This document shows positions 27,001 through 35,151 of a stretch of DNA of 57,103 nt, piece after piece (positions within the stretch are counted from its first letter, which is position 1; each line of letters opens with the position of its first letter). A program made the position numbers and the translations under genes. Source of the DNA: Corynebacterium mendelii. Its GTDB lineage: Bacteria; Actinomycetota; Actinomycetes; Mycobacteriales; Mycobacteriaceae. The notes under the pieces are model-generated. The model saw only the letters and a list, made by a program, of their open reading frames with translations, made no database searches and had not been told where the DNA came from. The stretch covers positions 297,290 through 354,392 of the forward strand of contig NZ_JAFLEQ010000017.1 of the NCBI RefSeq assembly GCF_017307055.1. The letters run 5' to 3'.

Positions 27001-30000
27001 CTGGTAGTCAACCGTCTGTCCGGGCGCATACAGCGTCTGCTCATTGAGCACGCTTTTGGCGAAACTGATTTTTGCGTCAGCATTAATGGTGACGGTTGCC
27101 TCGGATTTCACCGGATCCAGTTGCCGGTCGTTGAAGCTTCCCGAAAGGATGGCTTCATTGACGAAGTCGGCCCCATGGTCAATATCGTCTTGGCCAACAG
27201 TCACATCCGCATGGCATACCACCTCATCACCCGGCTGCAATTCGGCCCCGCCGTCGTTGAGCAAACCCGCATATTCCTCCGGGCATTCAATTGCGCCTGC
27301 TTCGGTACCGCTGCCAGTTCTGGTTCTCAGCCACGGGTCTTTCAACCGCACCTTTTTGACAACTGTGGTTCCGGTGTTGCGCACCGTAAAGGTGAACCTG
27401 GTGGTGTCTTGCGCATTGAGCGGACCGGCTGGGAAGGCTGTTTTCTCCAGCGTCAACGACGGGGTGCCTGCAACCATATCCACCGAGGAATCGTCACTGG
27501 TGATCGTCTCACTGTCGTTGGCGGGTATGCCGGCAGCCCGGGCGGTGTTGGTGATTTTACCCTCGCCCCGGGCATCTTCTTCTTTAACGACGTAGGTTCC
27601 GAAGCAGGTGAAAGAGTCACCCGGGGCCACGGATTTCGGTCCGCACCCGCTCAGCGTCACATCCTCCAGGTCATCGATGACCTCAACATCGTTGAGGGTG
27701 ACGGTGCCGGTGTTGGTGACCCGGAACTTGAAGTGGGCGGTATCGCCCTTTTCGTAGACAGCAGGATCCTTTCCGTCGATTGTTTTGACAATCGCCACGC
27801 GTGTGTCCCTGCGGAGCGCAACAGTAGCCGTGGAGGTCCGCTGCGGGGCATCGGCAGCCAGTTTCTTGCCACCGAAACCACCGGTGACCGTGGCAGTATT
27901 GTCGATGGAAGTGTCGGCATCGACATCCGCTTGGGTCACGGTGGTGGTGACGATACACGTCATCGTCTGCCCGGGTGTCATGGACTGGGTGCCGTTCAGC
28001 AGTTTCTCCGGGCAGGTGAGCACAGTGCCCACGCCGACCATCTCATCGGAGAGACGGACATTGTTGACCTTGGTGTTACCGGTGTTGGTCACCTTGATCG
28101 TCCAGGTAATCGTGTCACCGGCGACGCGGGGAGTATCCGGTTTGTCGGCGGTTATGGCCACAGACAGATCCGGGGTGCCGACATTGATGTCTTTGGACGC
28201 GCTGTCTGTAACCGATGCCGCACCGGCCCTGGCGGTCACCCCGGCAGTGTTGGGCACAACTTTCCGCCGGTTCACCTCGGTTGCGTTGGCGATCATCTCC
28301 TGTGTGAGGGTGACGGGATCGGCGTGGCAGGCAGTGACCTCTCCCGGTGCGAGGATGGTTTTTTCGCAGGTGACCTTCCCCACCATCGGGTCGGTGACAG
28401 CGACATCTGTCAGCGTGATCTTGCCGTTGTTGCGCACCGTAAAGGCGTAGGTGACTTTATTGCCGGCCACATACATGGACTTGTGCTTCGGCACCCGTTT
28501 GATGATGTCCACCGATGCCGGCACCTTCACATGAACCTTGGCCTTGTCAGAGACATCCTTGATGGGCGTGCCATGGAAGGTGGCACCGACGGTGACGGTA
28601 TTGGGCAGTGTGTTCTTGCGGAATGCACGATCAATGACCGTGGAATCCAGGGCCGCCAACGCATCGATGTCGTCCTGGGTCACCTTATAGGAAGCCACGC
28701 AGGTGATCTGCTTGTTTTTCGCCAATGCTCCGGCACGGGCAGGATTGACCGTGACAGTTCCCCGCTGACAGGTCAGCGAACCACCATGGTCGGTGACTAC
28801 CGGATCGGTGATGACCACATTGTCCAGGTCAACACCACCATTGTTTGTGACAGTGATATCAAAAAGCGCGGTTTGACCGGCGGCGGTGATTTCTTGTCCC
28901 CGCCGGGCTTTCTTGCTGACCTTCAGATGCGGAACACCTGTGGACACGCTCGCCTCAGCGCTTCCGGTCACAGGAGTGTTGTTCGACGGGGTCACCGAAG
29001 ACACATCGACATGGTTGGCCAACACACCGGGCTTCAACCTGGCCTGTTTTTTGGTGATGGTGTATCCCCCGGAAAAACAGGTCACCGACTCGCCCGGGGC
29101 CAACGACTTCAGCTTATCCTGCTGCTCACATGTGATGGCAACACCCGCTGTGGCGAGCATGCGGTCATCCAGTGAGATCTTTTTCAGCGTCACATCGCCG
29201 GTGTTGGCAACAACGAAACGGTAGAACAGTTGCTCACCGACGGTGTACTCGTCTTGTTTGTTGAGCACGGTTTTTTCGACCGCGATGCCGGCTTTATCAC
29301 TGACTTTCACTTCGGCAGAAGCGGTCGCGGTTCCTGCCCACTCACCGTAGCGGCCTTTTGCGTTGGCTGTATTGACAATATTTTTTTCGCTGTCCAGCTG
29401 TTGTTGGGTGACAGTTTCCGTCCCCGTGCACGTGTAGGAACCGGGCTGCAGGGTAACCCCGCTAGGGCTGGTTAAACCAGATGGATCGCAGTCCAGTGCC
29501 ACACCCTTGTCGGCCAGGTGTTTATCGGTGACGGTCACACCTTCCACCGGGGTGGTACCGGAGTTGGTGACAGTGATGGTCCAGGTGATCTTGTCCCCCT
29601 TTCTCTTTTTCTGTCCATCCGCATCCGAGGTTTTGGTGATCGCCAAACCAGGTTGACCAACGGTAATGGTCGCCGATGCATCATCACTGACGTGGCCACG
29701 CCCATCACTGCGGTCAGCGCTGACCTCAGCGGTGTTGGTCACCTCGGCAACCGGCTGCGCCTGAGCCGTGACCACATAGGGCCCCGCGTGACATGTCGTG
29801 AATGCTTCAGGGGCAAGAGTGGTCTGATCGCAGGTCACGGGGTTATTCTCGCCCAGCATCGGATCAGAGATCACCACGTTGTCAAGCGTGACTGTCCCGG
29901 TGTTGGTCACAGTGAAGGTGTAGTTGACTTCGTCATCGGCAACATAGATGGGTTTTTTCCCGACGACGTTTTTGTTCAACTCGATGCTGCCGCTCCGATA

Positions 30001-33000
30001 AGGAGTGATGGTGGCCGTGGCTTCGTCCGAAACGGTGCGTGTACCGATCTGGCCGGTGTAGGTGCCGGTGGCAGCAGCTTTATTGGGCAGAGTCTCCAGG
30101 CTAGGGGAATCAACATCATCCTGGGTGACGTTGTAGCTGCCTTTGCAGGTAAAGGAATCACCCACAGCCAACACACCCGTCCCCTCGAGCACGTTGCCTT
30201 TGGCGGCCACTTCCTCGCCCTCATAGGGATTACCTTCACCGTTGGTGATCTCACAGGTCAATTCCAGCGGCTTTTTGCCGTCCACCCAAGTGTCGACCAA
30301 CGATACGTCAGCCAACGGGGTATTACCGGTGTTGCGGCCCACTATCACAAACACGCCCGGCGCGCCGGTGGCAATGGTGGCGTCCTTTTTCCCATTGACT
30401 GTCTTGGTGACGGCGATCTTCGGGACCGGGGTGAACAGACCGAAGTCGAGATTCTCAACAACTTTGCGTTGTGCTGTCGGCAGCTCAATCGGGGCTGATT
30501 CACCGGTCCCCCGGTTTGTGACGAAACGACCGGATTCGGTGATTTCCACCCGGGAGGTGTCGGGGTTGGCGATTCTGACTTTGAACTTCCCGCCCAGCAG
30601 GTTTTCGAAACTGTACTGCCCCGAACTGTTGGTGTGGACGGTGTGGGCAACGCTGTAGCTGTCGCTTTCCTCGTCGTAGCCGAGCAGCTGAACTTCCACA
30701 CCCGGGTAGCCGTTTTCCCCGTCGTTTTTGTCCGCGCTGCTATTGGCATCGTCGTAGACGGTACCGGAAATCGTGTTGGCGATGACTTTGGTGCGAGCAG
30801 CGGCGGGAGCGGGAATCGGGCTGGCCGCAGTGGTGCCCGCAATGGGCAGGATGACCGGACCAATCGAATTGACGTACGTGTCATCGTTGTGGTTGCCGAA
30901 CGTTGCAAACGGGAACTGCACCTGCACACCGGTGTTGCCATTGAGACCAGTACCCTTGATGTACACCGCAGTAATGCGCTTGCTCTTGTTCACTCCGGCG
31001 TAATTCTGCACAATTTCCGGGGTGAGCAGCTGCCAGTTCGTGTCACTGGGAGCGTTGTCGATTTTTCCCCGACTGTTTTGGTTGGTGCGGCAGGATTCAC
31101 GCTCGTCCTCGGTTTGGGCCCCGGGGGGACATTGAGACACCGTCGATGGTTTGTCGGTGGTGTAGTACACCTCGAAGGGGGGCTGTCCGGGGCTCGATGC
31201 CGATGGCACCGCGGTCAGCCAGTAGTCCCCGTGAATAACCGATCCGCGTTTTCCGTCGCCGCTGTAGGGGAAAACATCAATGAATTCAAAATTCGGGTAA
31301 ACACCCTCCGTCGTGTTGATGATCTGGGCCACATGGGTGAATTCATGATTTTTGGGAATCTGGTCTTGATAGGCGATTTTCTGCGCACTCAACAAAGAAA
31401 GCGAGGGAACCTCGATCGACAGCGGCCACGAAGCCCCGGCTCCCGGATAGTAGGTCTGGGGGTCGATGTAATTTCTGGGATAGTACCGGTCGTCATCCTT
31501 GGTTGCGGTGGGATCTTTGATATGGCTTGCACCGTCGACAAAGTTGTCGGCGAGCATGTCGAAGCGCTGGGTCGGCAACGCCCACTCCGGGGTGTAGACC
31601 GGCGCAGCGAATTTCGCCGGCGCACTGTCCCTCAACCAAAACTCACCGTTGACCTGCCCCGGGTGCTTCTCAGAGTAATTGCGCGGGAACACCGGATCAT
31701 TCAACGGATCACCGGTGGTGTTTTCCCTGTCACCCAAAAGCCAGGTGCGTTCAATGTAGTGTTCCTTGGACAAGGAGCACTTATCGTAGTCATTTTCCAG
31801 CACATCGGGCCGGTGGTAGACATAACCGGCCGGAAGTTCAGTTTCATCAACCCGTAAACAGGTCGACAGGTACAAACGGGAATTGAAGCGGTTGGCAATA
31901 GTGCGGCCGTCTTCAACCCGATTGGTATTCATGGCCCGGGCGATGGAACCGTTGATTTTCATCAAAGACGATTGGACAACGTTGTACCGTTGACGACCGG
32001 CCCCTGTGGTTTTCAACACTGTGCCCGGTCGTGGACTGGTGTTGTTGTCCTGGTTGTGGATTGTCGGTTTCACGGCTTGGGCGATGTGCGCCTGTTTGAC
32101 GTCACCGAATTCACCGCCGCCCTGTGACATGGTGAAGTAGTTGGTGGTAAGGAAATAGTTGCCGTTGCTGGTGGTGGGCTGATCCGGACCGATGGTTGTG
32201 GCATCGTAATACATGGTTGAGTAAGACAACGTCACAGGTGATCCCACATCCGCCAGAGCACCGGGAAATTCGATCAGAAAGCCGCTGGTGTCCCCGTATC
32301 CGGTACCGGGGCCGAACACATCAGCCATGCCGTTTTTTCCGGTCCTGTCCAGGTTGTTCGCGCTATCCCAAATTGCAACGAACTCCCCTTTCTCATTGGA
32401 GCAATCTGGGCGGTTGCCGTCCCCTAAGAGGTCCCGGTTTGTGGCAAAAATCCGGACACCGGGAAAAACACTGGTCAACACCGTGGTAGCACCGCTGGGA
32501 GAGTCACCCAAATGAATTTTGGCATCCCCCGACAACAGCTGGTGTCCGGGTTTCCACGCGACACAGAACCGGGGATTATCCCGCAGATCTTGCGGGTATG
32601 CCCGCAATCGCACGGCCGCCTGACCCCTGGGATAAGTCTTGTCGCCGTCGTGGATAACGGAATTACTATTGGCGTCTTCTTTGCTGTACTCGCAGTTTTC
32701 CCCCTCCGGGCACTGCCATTCGGTGAGATCGACGTCGAATTTGGCCCAGTTGTTGTTGGGGTAACCACCCTGATTACCGGATACCCTGTTCTCTTTTGTG
32801 CCGCTGATCAGACCGCTTTCCTGATCAGCAGTGGAAAAATCTTTGTCTTGTCCGGTTCCCGGATCCACGACATTACCCCCCAGCTGCGCGTTGTCCGCGA
32901 GCTCGGGAAAATCAGAGGGGCCGTTAAATCCCCGGATCTTCGTTGGGTTGCCCTCATCGTCAACAACAGTGAAAAAACCAGCAAGTTCAACAGGCTGCTT

Positions 33001-34116
33001 GGGAAGGTTTTTCACCGGGACCAGGAAGGTATAGTCCACATTTTGTGGAGTGTTGTAGTAGTTGCTGCTTAAACTCCTTTCACCCTTCCTTTCCAAGTAG
33101 GGACTACCGCTATCAAGGGGGGCTGGGGTTGGATCTTCGTTGTTGAACTGCACCAGCACCTTGGAGAAATCTTCCTCCGGGAAACTCTCCGGAAAACTGT
33201 TTTTATCCAGGGTAAACCGGATTTTTTGCGGGGGCACCGTGGTTGACTGGTTGGCACCAATAGCCTGGTGGTTCCATTTTTTTGTATTGGGCTGAACAGC
33301 GTTGACCTGCGGTGTGACAGTTAAACGCCGGTATTTCACACCATCAATGGTTTCATCGAAATCGCCGACATGACGACCCGAGGTGCTCAAATCAAAACGC
33401 TGAGAACGGAGAACTTTAATTGTTCGGGTAGTGATAGTTCCATTGCCGTTGTCCGGAGGAAGATCGTTGCCCTCGCTGTCCACGGGCTGCACCCTGGCGC
33501 CGAGCGTGTACTCGCCTACCAGCGGGTACTGGCCTGCATGATTGTGTGTCCCCGCCTTCGGAACCTTTGCCGACAAGGTGAGGGAATTCGTTTTATTTGT
33601 GCCGGGAATGGTGACCCGGTATTTATTGTCATCCAGTTTCTGCACCTCATTTCCAGACTCACTCGCAGGCGCGACAGCAATAGCCATGGACTTGTTGGCC
33701 TCACGCTTGTCCCAAAAGAACGTGATATCGACGCTGACTGGGTCAGTGCCGGTTTCCGAAGAAACTGCGAGCACATATGTCACCGGTCCCCCAGCACACA
33801 CCCGACCGTCCGTGGTGGATGTATCCGAGTTGTCCTCGGCGTAACCGTTGCCGGTTTGCATGAAGCAGGGCTCCCCTTTCTCGGGTTCCGGGCCAAGACC
33901 TGCTGACTGAAGAGTCAAACCAACGGTGATTGCTTCATCATGCTCACCTTTGACCGTCACTTGTGCGGCACCGGGGGATTCCGGTGATACCGCCCACGAA
34001 CGCGGCACCGACATGACACCGGCAACGACGGCGACGATCGCGAGGAATGCACACACCACACGAAGCGCGTTCCACCGCTGCTGTGACATGGCCGCCGGGA
34101 CATCTATAGAAAACAT
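21067..34116 (-). CDS. Giant LAVTG-anchored cell-wall protein with SdrD_B-like domain and 24 DUF11 repeats
   Basis: A 4,349-residue protein, roughly 450 kDa. I start at ATG 34116; ATG 34089 is an alternative and neither has a strong ribosome site. The signal peptide is VVCAFLAIVAVVAGVMSVPRSWA. Residues about 45-1110 form an adhesin-like head I cannot assign. Residues 1113-1225 (ISGTVYDDANSSADKNDGENGYPGVEVQLLG) resemble a Clostridium/Staphylococcus SdrD_B/CnaB domain. From about 1228 to 4223 there are 24 DUF11 (TIGR01451-type) repeats of about 125 residues, each with a TVTNTGTVTL-like core. The C-terminus has a Pro/Thr-rich spacer, LAVTG (a variant LPXTG sortase signal), a membrane span and GRKRHRNR. 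Probably a very long, thin surface fibre. It lies between accD3 and pks13 without partners; no sortase gene is present here. Confidence 0.9.
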   Translation of the reverse strand: MFSIDVPAAMSQQRWNALRVVCAFLAIVAVVAGVMSVPRSWAVSPESPGAAQVTVKGEHDEAITVGLTLQSAGLGPEPEKGEPCFMQTGNGYAEDNSDTSTTDGRVCAGGPVTYVLAVSSETGTDPVSVDITFFWDKREANKSMAIAVAPASESGNEVQKLDDNKYRVTIPGTNKTNSLTLSAKVPKAGTHNHAGQYPLVGEYTLGARVQPVDSEGNDLPPDNGNGTITTRTIKVLRSQRFDLSTSGRHVGDFDETIDGVKYRRLTVTPQVNAVQPNTKKWNHQAIGANQSTTVPPQKIRFTLDKNSFPESFPEEDFSKVLVQFNNEDPTPAPLDSGSPYLERKGERSLSSNYYNTPQNVDYTFLVPVKNLPKQPVELAGFFTVVDDEGNPTKIRGFNGPSDFPELADNAQLGGNVVDPGTGQDKDFSTADQESGLISGTKENRVSGNQGGYPNNNWAKFDVDLTEWQCPEGENCEYSKEDANSNSVIHDGDKTYPRGQAAVRLRAYPQDLRDNPRFCVAWKPGHQLLSGDAKIHLGDSPSGATTVLTSVFPGVRIFATNRDLLGDGNRPDCSNEKGEFVAIWDSANNLDRTGKNGMADVFGPGTGYGDTSGFLIEFPGALADVGSPVTLSYSTMYYDATTIGPDQPTTSNGNYFLTTNYFTMSQGGGEFGDVKQAHIAQAVKPTIHNQDNNTSPRPGTVLKTTGAGRQRYNVVQSSLMKINGSIARAMNTNRVEDGRTIANRFNSRLYLSTCLRVDETELPAGYVYHRPDVLENDYDKCSLSKEHYIERTWLLGDRENTTGDPLNDPVFPRNYSEKHPGQVNGEFWLRDSAPAKFAAPVYTPEWALPTQRFDMLADNFVDGASHIKDPTATKDDDRYYPRNYIDPQTYYPGAGASWPLSIEVPSLSLLSAQKIAYQDQIPKNHEFTHVAQIINTTEGVYPNFEFIDVFPYSGDGKRGSVIHGDYWLTAVPSASSPGQPPFEVYYTTDKPSTVSQCPPGAQTEDERESCRTNQNSRGKIDNAPSDTNWQLLTPEIVQNYAGVNKSKRITAVYIKGTGLNGNTGVQVQFPFATFGNHNDDTYVNSIGPVILPIAGTTAASPIPAPAAARTKVIANTISGTVYDDANSSADKNDGENGYPGVEVQLLGYDEESDSYSVAHTVHTNSSGQYSFENLLGGKFKVRIANPDTSRVEITESGRFVTNRGTGESAPIELPTAQRKVVENLDFGLFTPVPKIAVTKTVNGKKDATIATGAPGVFVIVGRNTGNTPLADVSLVDTWVDGKKPLELTCEITNGEGNPYEGEEVAAKGNVLEGTGVLAVGDSFTCKGSYNVTQDDVDSPSLETLPNKAAATGTYTGQIGTRTVSDEATATITPYRSGSIELNKNVVGKKPIYVADDEVNYTFTVTNTGTVTLDNVVISDPMLGENNPVTCDQTTLAPEAFTTCHAGPYVVTAQAQPVAEVTNTAEVSADRSDGRGHVSDDASATITVGQPGLAITKTSDADGQKKRKGDKITWTITVTNSGTTPVEGVTVTDKHLADKGVALDCDPSGLTSPSGVTLQPGSYTCTGTETVTQQQLDSEKNIVNTANAKGRYGEWAGTATASAEVKVSDKAGIAVEKTVLNKQDEYTVGEQLFYRFVVANTGDVTLKKISLDDRMLATAGVAITCEQQDKLKSLAPGESVTCFSGGYTITKKQARLKPGVLANHVDVSSVTPSNNTPVTGSAEASVSTGVPHLKVSKKARRGQEITAAGQTALFDITVTNNGGVDLDNVVITDPVVTDHGGSLTCQRGTVTVNPARAGALAKNKQITCVASYKVTQDDIDALAALDSTVIDRAFRKNTLPNTVTVGATFHGTPIKDVSDKAKVHVKVPASVDIIKRVPKHKSMYVAGNKVTYAFTVRNNGKITLTDVAVTDPMVGKVTCEKTILAPGEVTACHADPVTLTQEMIANATEVNRRKVVPNTAGVTARAGAASVTDSASKDINVGTPDLSVAITADKPDTPRVAGDTITWTIKVTNTGNTKVNNVRLSDEMVGVGTVLTCPEKLLNGTQSMTPGQTMTCIVTTTVTQADVDADTSIDNTATVTGGFGGKKLAADAPQRTSTATVALRRDTRVAIVKTIDGKDPAVYEKGDTAHFKFRVTNTGTVTLNDVEVIDDLEDVTLSGCGPKSVAPGDSFTCFGTYVVKEEDARGEGKITNTARAAGIPANDSETITSDDSSVDMVAGTPSLTLEKTAFPAGPLNAQDTTRFTFTVRNTGTTVVKKVRLKDPWLRTRTGSGTEAGAIECPEEYAGLLNDGGAELQPGDEVVCHADVTVGQDDIDHGADFVNEAILSGSFNDRQLDPVKSEATVTINADAKISFAKSVLNEQTLYAPGQTVDYQLQLTNTGTQTLTNVTVADAMAKGLHGNGSGSLSCTHNDEKEKKEISFPLSSFPPGDSYTCTYSIEISVQQGQRGSIVNKASVTAEKPGDTPGSPSISSTSSTTVTTGVPDVSVEKTVSPVKAKRGEALTWKIKVTNTGTTPLTSVLLGDEASGAHNTAPLDCDQSAFISTGDPDSTTADRSIRVLPIGGVITCTMVSTVTQADLDSGKPVTNNASVIGSFGTAKTKEKTSTATVELDRSVSVSLNKEVVSATTAENNSLAEGEYVLAGDTVNYRFTVTNTGTVSVTDISINDDMSFGTGPVCSENCDGLLAPGAKRVFTASHTVTEDEAAAPGGFLDNTATAQATPPWSEEPVFSEQSSATVAVGVPAIAVDKTVEGPGTAGVGDALNYTITVKNTGNTPLKEVTLSDPMFAEGELTCDNDAIVGAGAAFGDDGGADAITCTGTHVVTQEEVDSGKPIDNTATATGSYRGNKVEDSSTTSSPVSTKAAVEVEKTVANLQPFYLVGDTVPYRVQVTNTGEVSLKDFSLFDSTNSGRAVTLRCPKQSLGSGESMVCLPQPEFTVTQGDADFLATSTDGGLVAEFGRSLINSVTVNASPVTVNASPVTGGVVTGGDTTPITVGTPGLSISKKALDGETANKAGDTITWLIEVTNTGSTPVTGVTIADPEFGATPEDVRAAVDEGRITCGDSNAVITGAGITVPVGGSMTCRLTSTVDQDMVDRQQKIINTAAVTGTSGTKTLTPPSASAEVPVSTRASLVLTKSVVDNDSSRIFRPGDTVTYRFILRNTGDVTLTNPTINDEMVAGSTSLDACNAPSTLAPGGVRTCDVAYVLTDRDVPADGGTLTNTAAAVATAPTAPEEGSDIPGSREINSGVDSATIPVGRPGLAVDKTARIIGKQPGDRLQAGNTVAYTFVVTNTGSVPLNHVTLSDPLLTDRRIIPTCDDVDAAEVFGPGAEGIDLNQNQVVRCQAQVVATQADIDAGVDFVNEVTVHGNSYDTPLDPATNPSMTSSTVTPVSDLAALNLKKTVVDLKDLYVSGEQFGYRFTLRNTGDVSLHGITIDDPSLGDAADNITCSLPVDPTAPAPGAGTPAADTAEGTGDTEPARVAPQQLVLAPGDTAVCLSPQVTVTDGQAAAGRVVNTARAEGTPPVRADATTPDPVVSNESTASVTTGVPSVTITKTADTGDSDKPGLGEKIRYSVRVHNDGTTPLHRLRVTDSMFGGDNPLDCGTVVGGALTDEGMTLPVDGQFTCTGTHTVTQDDLDRSVSLVNTASVSGSIGDKTATGSSTVATPINGIESLELDKFLVSEARHYTEGETITYGFRVRNTGSRTLFDIGVTDPLTGAVTCPEQPLKPGQTVECSAAELTVTPEQASRGQLTNTATATGATLSGEEATGTSSVETATGYPGLFIGKTADTEGPVNAGDVIGWTITVRNNGTTPLSNVVVTDAAAGLENLSCSDQAALSGTGADLVTGGTITCRGTTTVTQEHLDKQTAIVNTASAVGRFNDIALKQLTASATVPVAARAGITVTKTVDGHTNGHVYRAGDEIVYRFTVTNTGTVTLDGLTVNDGQLAELGTTVDCPDTRLAPGGSVECFSGPVTVTAQQARSGEVINTASVSALTPADRTPVVSDPSTSTVPAAEGALAIDKDADRAAGLAAGDSVVFSLRVSNTSPVAVDHVVVADPLITDAGGSIECPVLPGLVTADGATLAAGTTVGCVARYTITDADQQGQPDLTNTATATGSIDGVPVGPVTADKTVTFDQRPSISLTKTVADPAKVYTEGDKVVFIYTVTNNGTTPLTGISVADPSVASVTCEKTDLAVGETMQCRSAGYTVTARDAARGSFGGPATSYGSIPGSMLPAVTDRTVDNQSTLSLKAKQHPVPAREENTTTSSAGWLIPLIPAAVIGGIARLLAPTEPAPQAPPTTAPESPHDHAPGDTPRLLAVTGANVLVVVPLSLLLIGAGLVLLFATGRKRHRNR
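21440..30435 (-). repeat. Array of 24 alternating DUF11-type protein repeats
   Basis: From repeat 2 on, two subtypes alternate without exception. Type A (even numbers) opens like VDIIKRVPKHKSMYVAGNKVTYAFTV, with about ten residues and an aromatic before the Gly-Asp, and ends with a short CxxxxLAPGxxxxC segment. Type B (odd numbers) opens like GLAITKTSDADG...GDKITWTITV and has a longer loop between the cysteines, then TVTQ-D-D and IVNTA. Every repeat has two cysteines in this segment. DNA identity between repeats is modest, so the array is old. Confidence 0.8.
25187..25228. repeat. 21-nt tandem duplication within the giant gene
   Basis: Two perfect copies of a 21-nt unit (25187-25207 and 25208-25228) add seven residues, read as VTVNASP twice. 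The frame is kept. It lies at the junction of two DUF11 repeats (about repeats 14 and 15) and looks like a recent slip event. Confidence 0.9.
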
Positions 34117-35151
34117 GCAACAACTTTCTGCAGGAAAGATAAAAAAAGACAACGTGTCCCATTGCCTGGCCTTTGGTGTCCTTGCTGCGCCCACAACTGT
34201 GGTTTTCCGCCGGTTACGTTTTGGACGCGACGGCACACAAACAAACGGCAATAAGACAATCGGACGATTCCGGAAAATCGCCGACGACGCAATGGAGCCG
34301 CAGAAAGTTAATATTATCTATGGAATTGTCGGCAGTGAAACCGCAGATCTGCCGATTCCTCGCGGACCTCTTTCCGGCCAGATACCACCTGGTCGGCTAC
34401 TGCTGCCGCAGCAACGATCGTGGCCCCGGGACAACATCCGGGATAAACATTTGGCGGCCCGGATGCCGCTCGACAGTTCAGCCCACCGTGGCCCCGACGG
34501 ACATGGAGCCGCGCACATAGGTCACCGGCTTTGTGTTGTTCTTCCCGCAGCAGGTGGCACACCGGCACCGGGTATGGCGCCACCGGCAGCGCATATCCAG
34601 CCGGAAGAAAAGAAGCACCGGCACCAATCGGTACCGGCAGCCGCACCCTTTTTCTCCCGGGCATAGCCGCTATTGATCTGCGCGGGAGATTTTTTCCCAT
34701 CCCCGTCGTTCAGAGCCAGTGCTGGTGGCCCCCATCGGCACGGTGACCGAGCTTGGGCACGACGGCTGTTGTGCGATTACCCCGGTAACCGCACAACAGC
34801 CACCAGCCCTGCAGGCCGCGTCACCGGCGCGGCCGGTTTCGCCCACGCAGCGGTAGTTCACGGCACCCTTGGGCTGTTCCATCAATTTTTCGCTGCGGTT
34901 GTGGTGCACCACCGGATGTCATACGGCTGCCGGTGATCGCACGCCCCTCGGCTGCGCCCGGGGCGGATGGCGGAAAAACCCTCTGCTTTTCTGCGGCAGA
35001 CCGCACAGATTGGGTGGGGAAAACAAGCGGCTCTGCTGTGCCGGTTACCACAACCGGCACAACCCTGCGTCGCTGTTTGCGGGCAGCAAGGCAGGGTTGT
35101 GCGGGAAAAAACCGGGCGCGACAGCACCGCCTGGCGGCACCGCCTGAGGAG
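34117..35151. other. 1-kb non-coding gap with several stem-loops
   Basis: No frame here has protein-like features. Visible structures: GGCTGTTGTGCG (34764-34775) with its complement at 34790-34801, containing an inner TTACC/GGTAA stem; GTGCCGGTT (35038-35046) with 35052-35060; CACAACCCTGC (35058-35068) with 35091-35101. The last two lie 50-115 nt beyond the pks13 stop and may end its transcript, though a good U-run is missing. The promoter of the giant gene must lie near 34120-34300 but I cannot place it. Confidence 0.5.

Noticed and set aside
26398..29175. A 925-codon open frame on the plus strand, and several other long plus-strand frames between 21,000 and 34,000
   Set aside because: They mirror the codon pattern of the giant minus-strand gene; their products are Gly/His/Arg-rich with no domain, while the minus-strand frame has clear DUF11 repeats, a signal peptide and a sorting signal.
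21440..30435. CRISPR-like or satellite repeats in the long array
   Set aside because: The periodicity is in the protein (about 125 residues); DNA copies are diverged and there are no short identical repeats with spacers.
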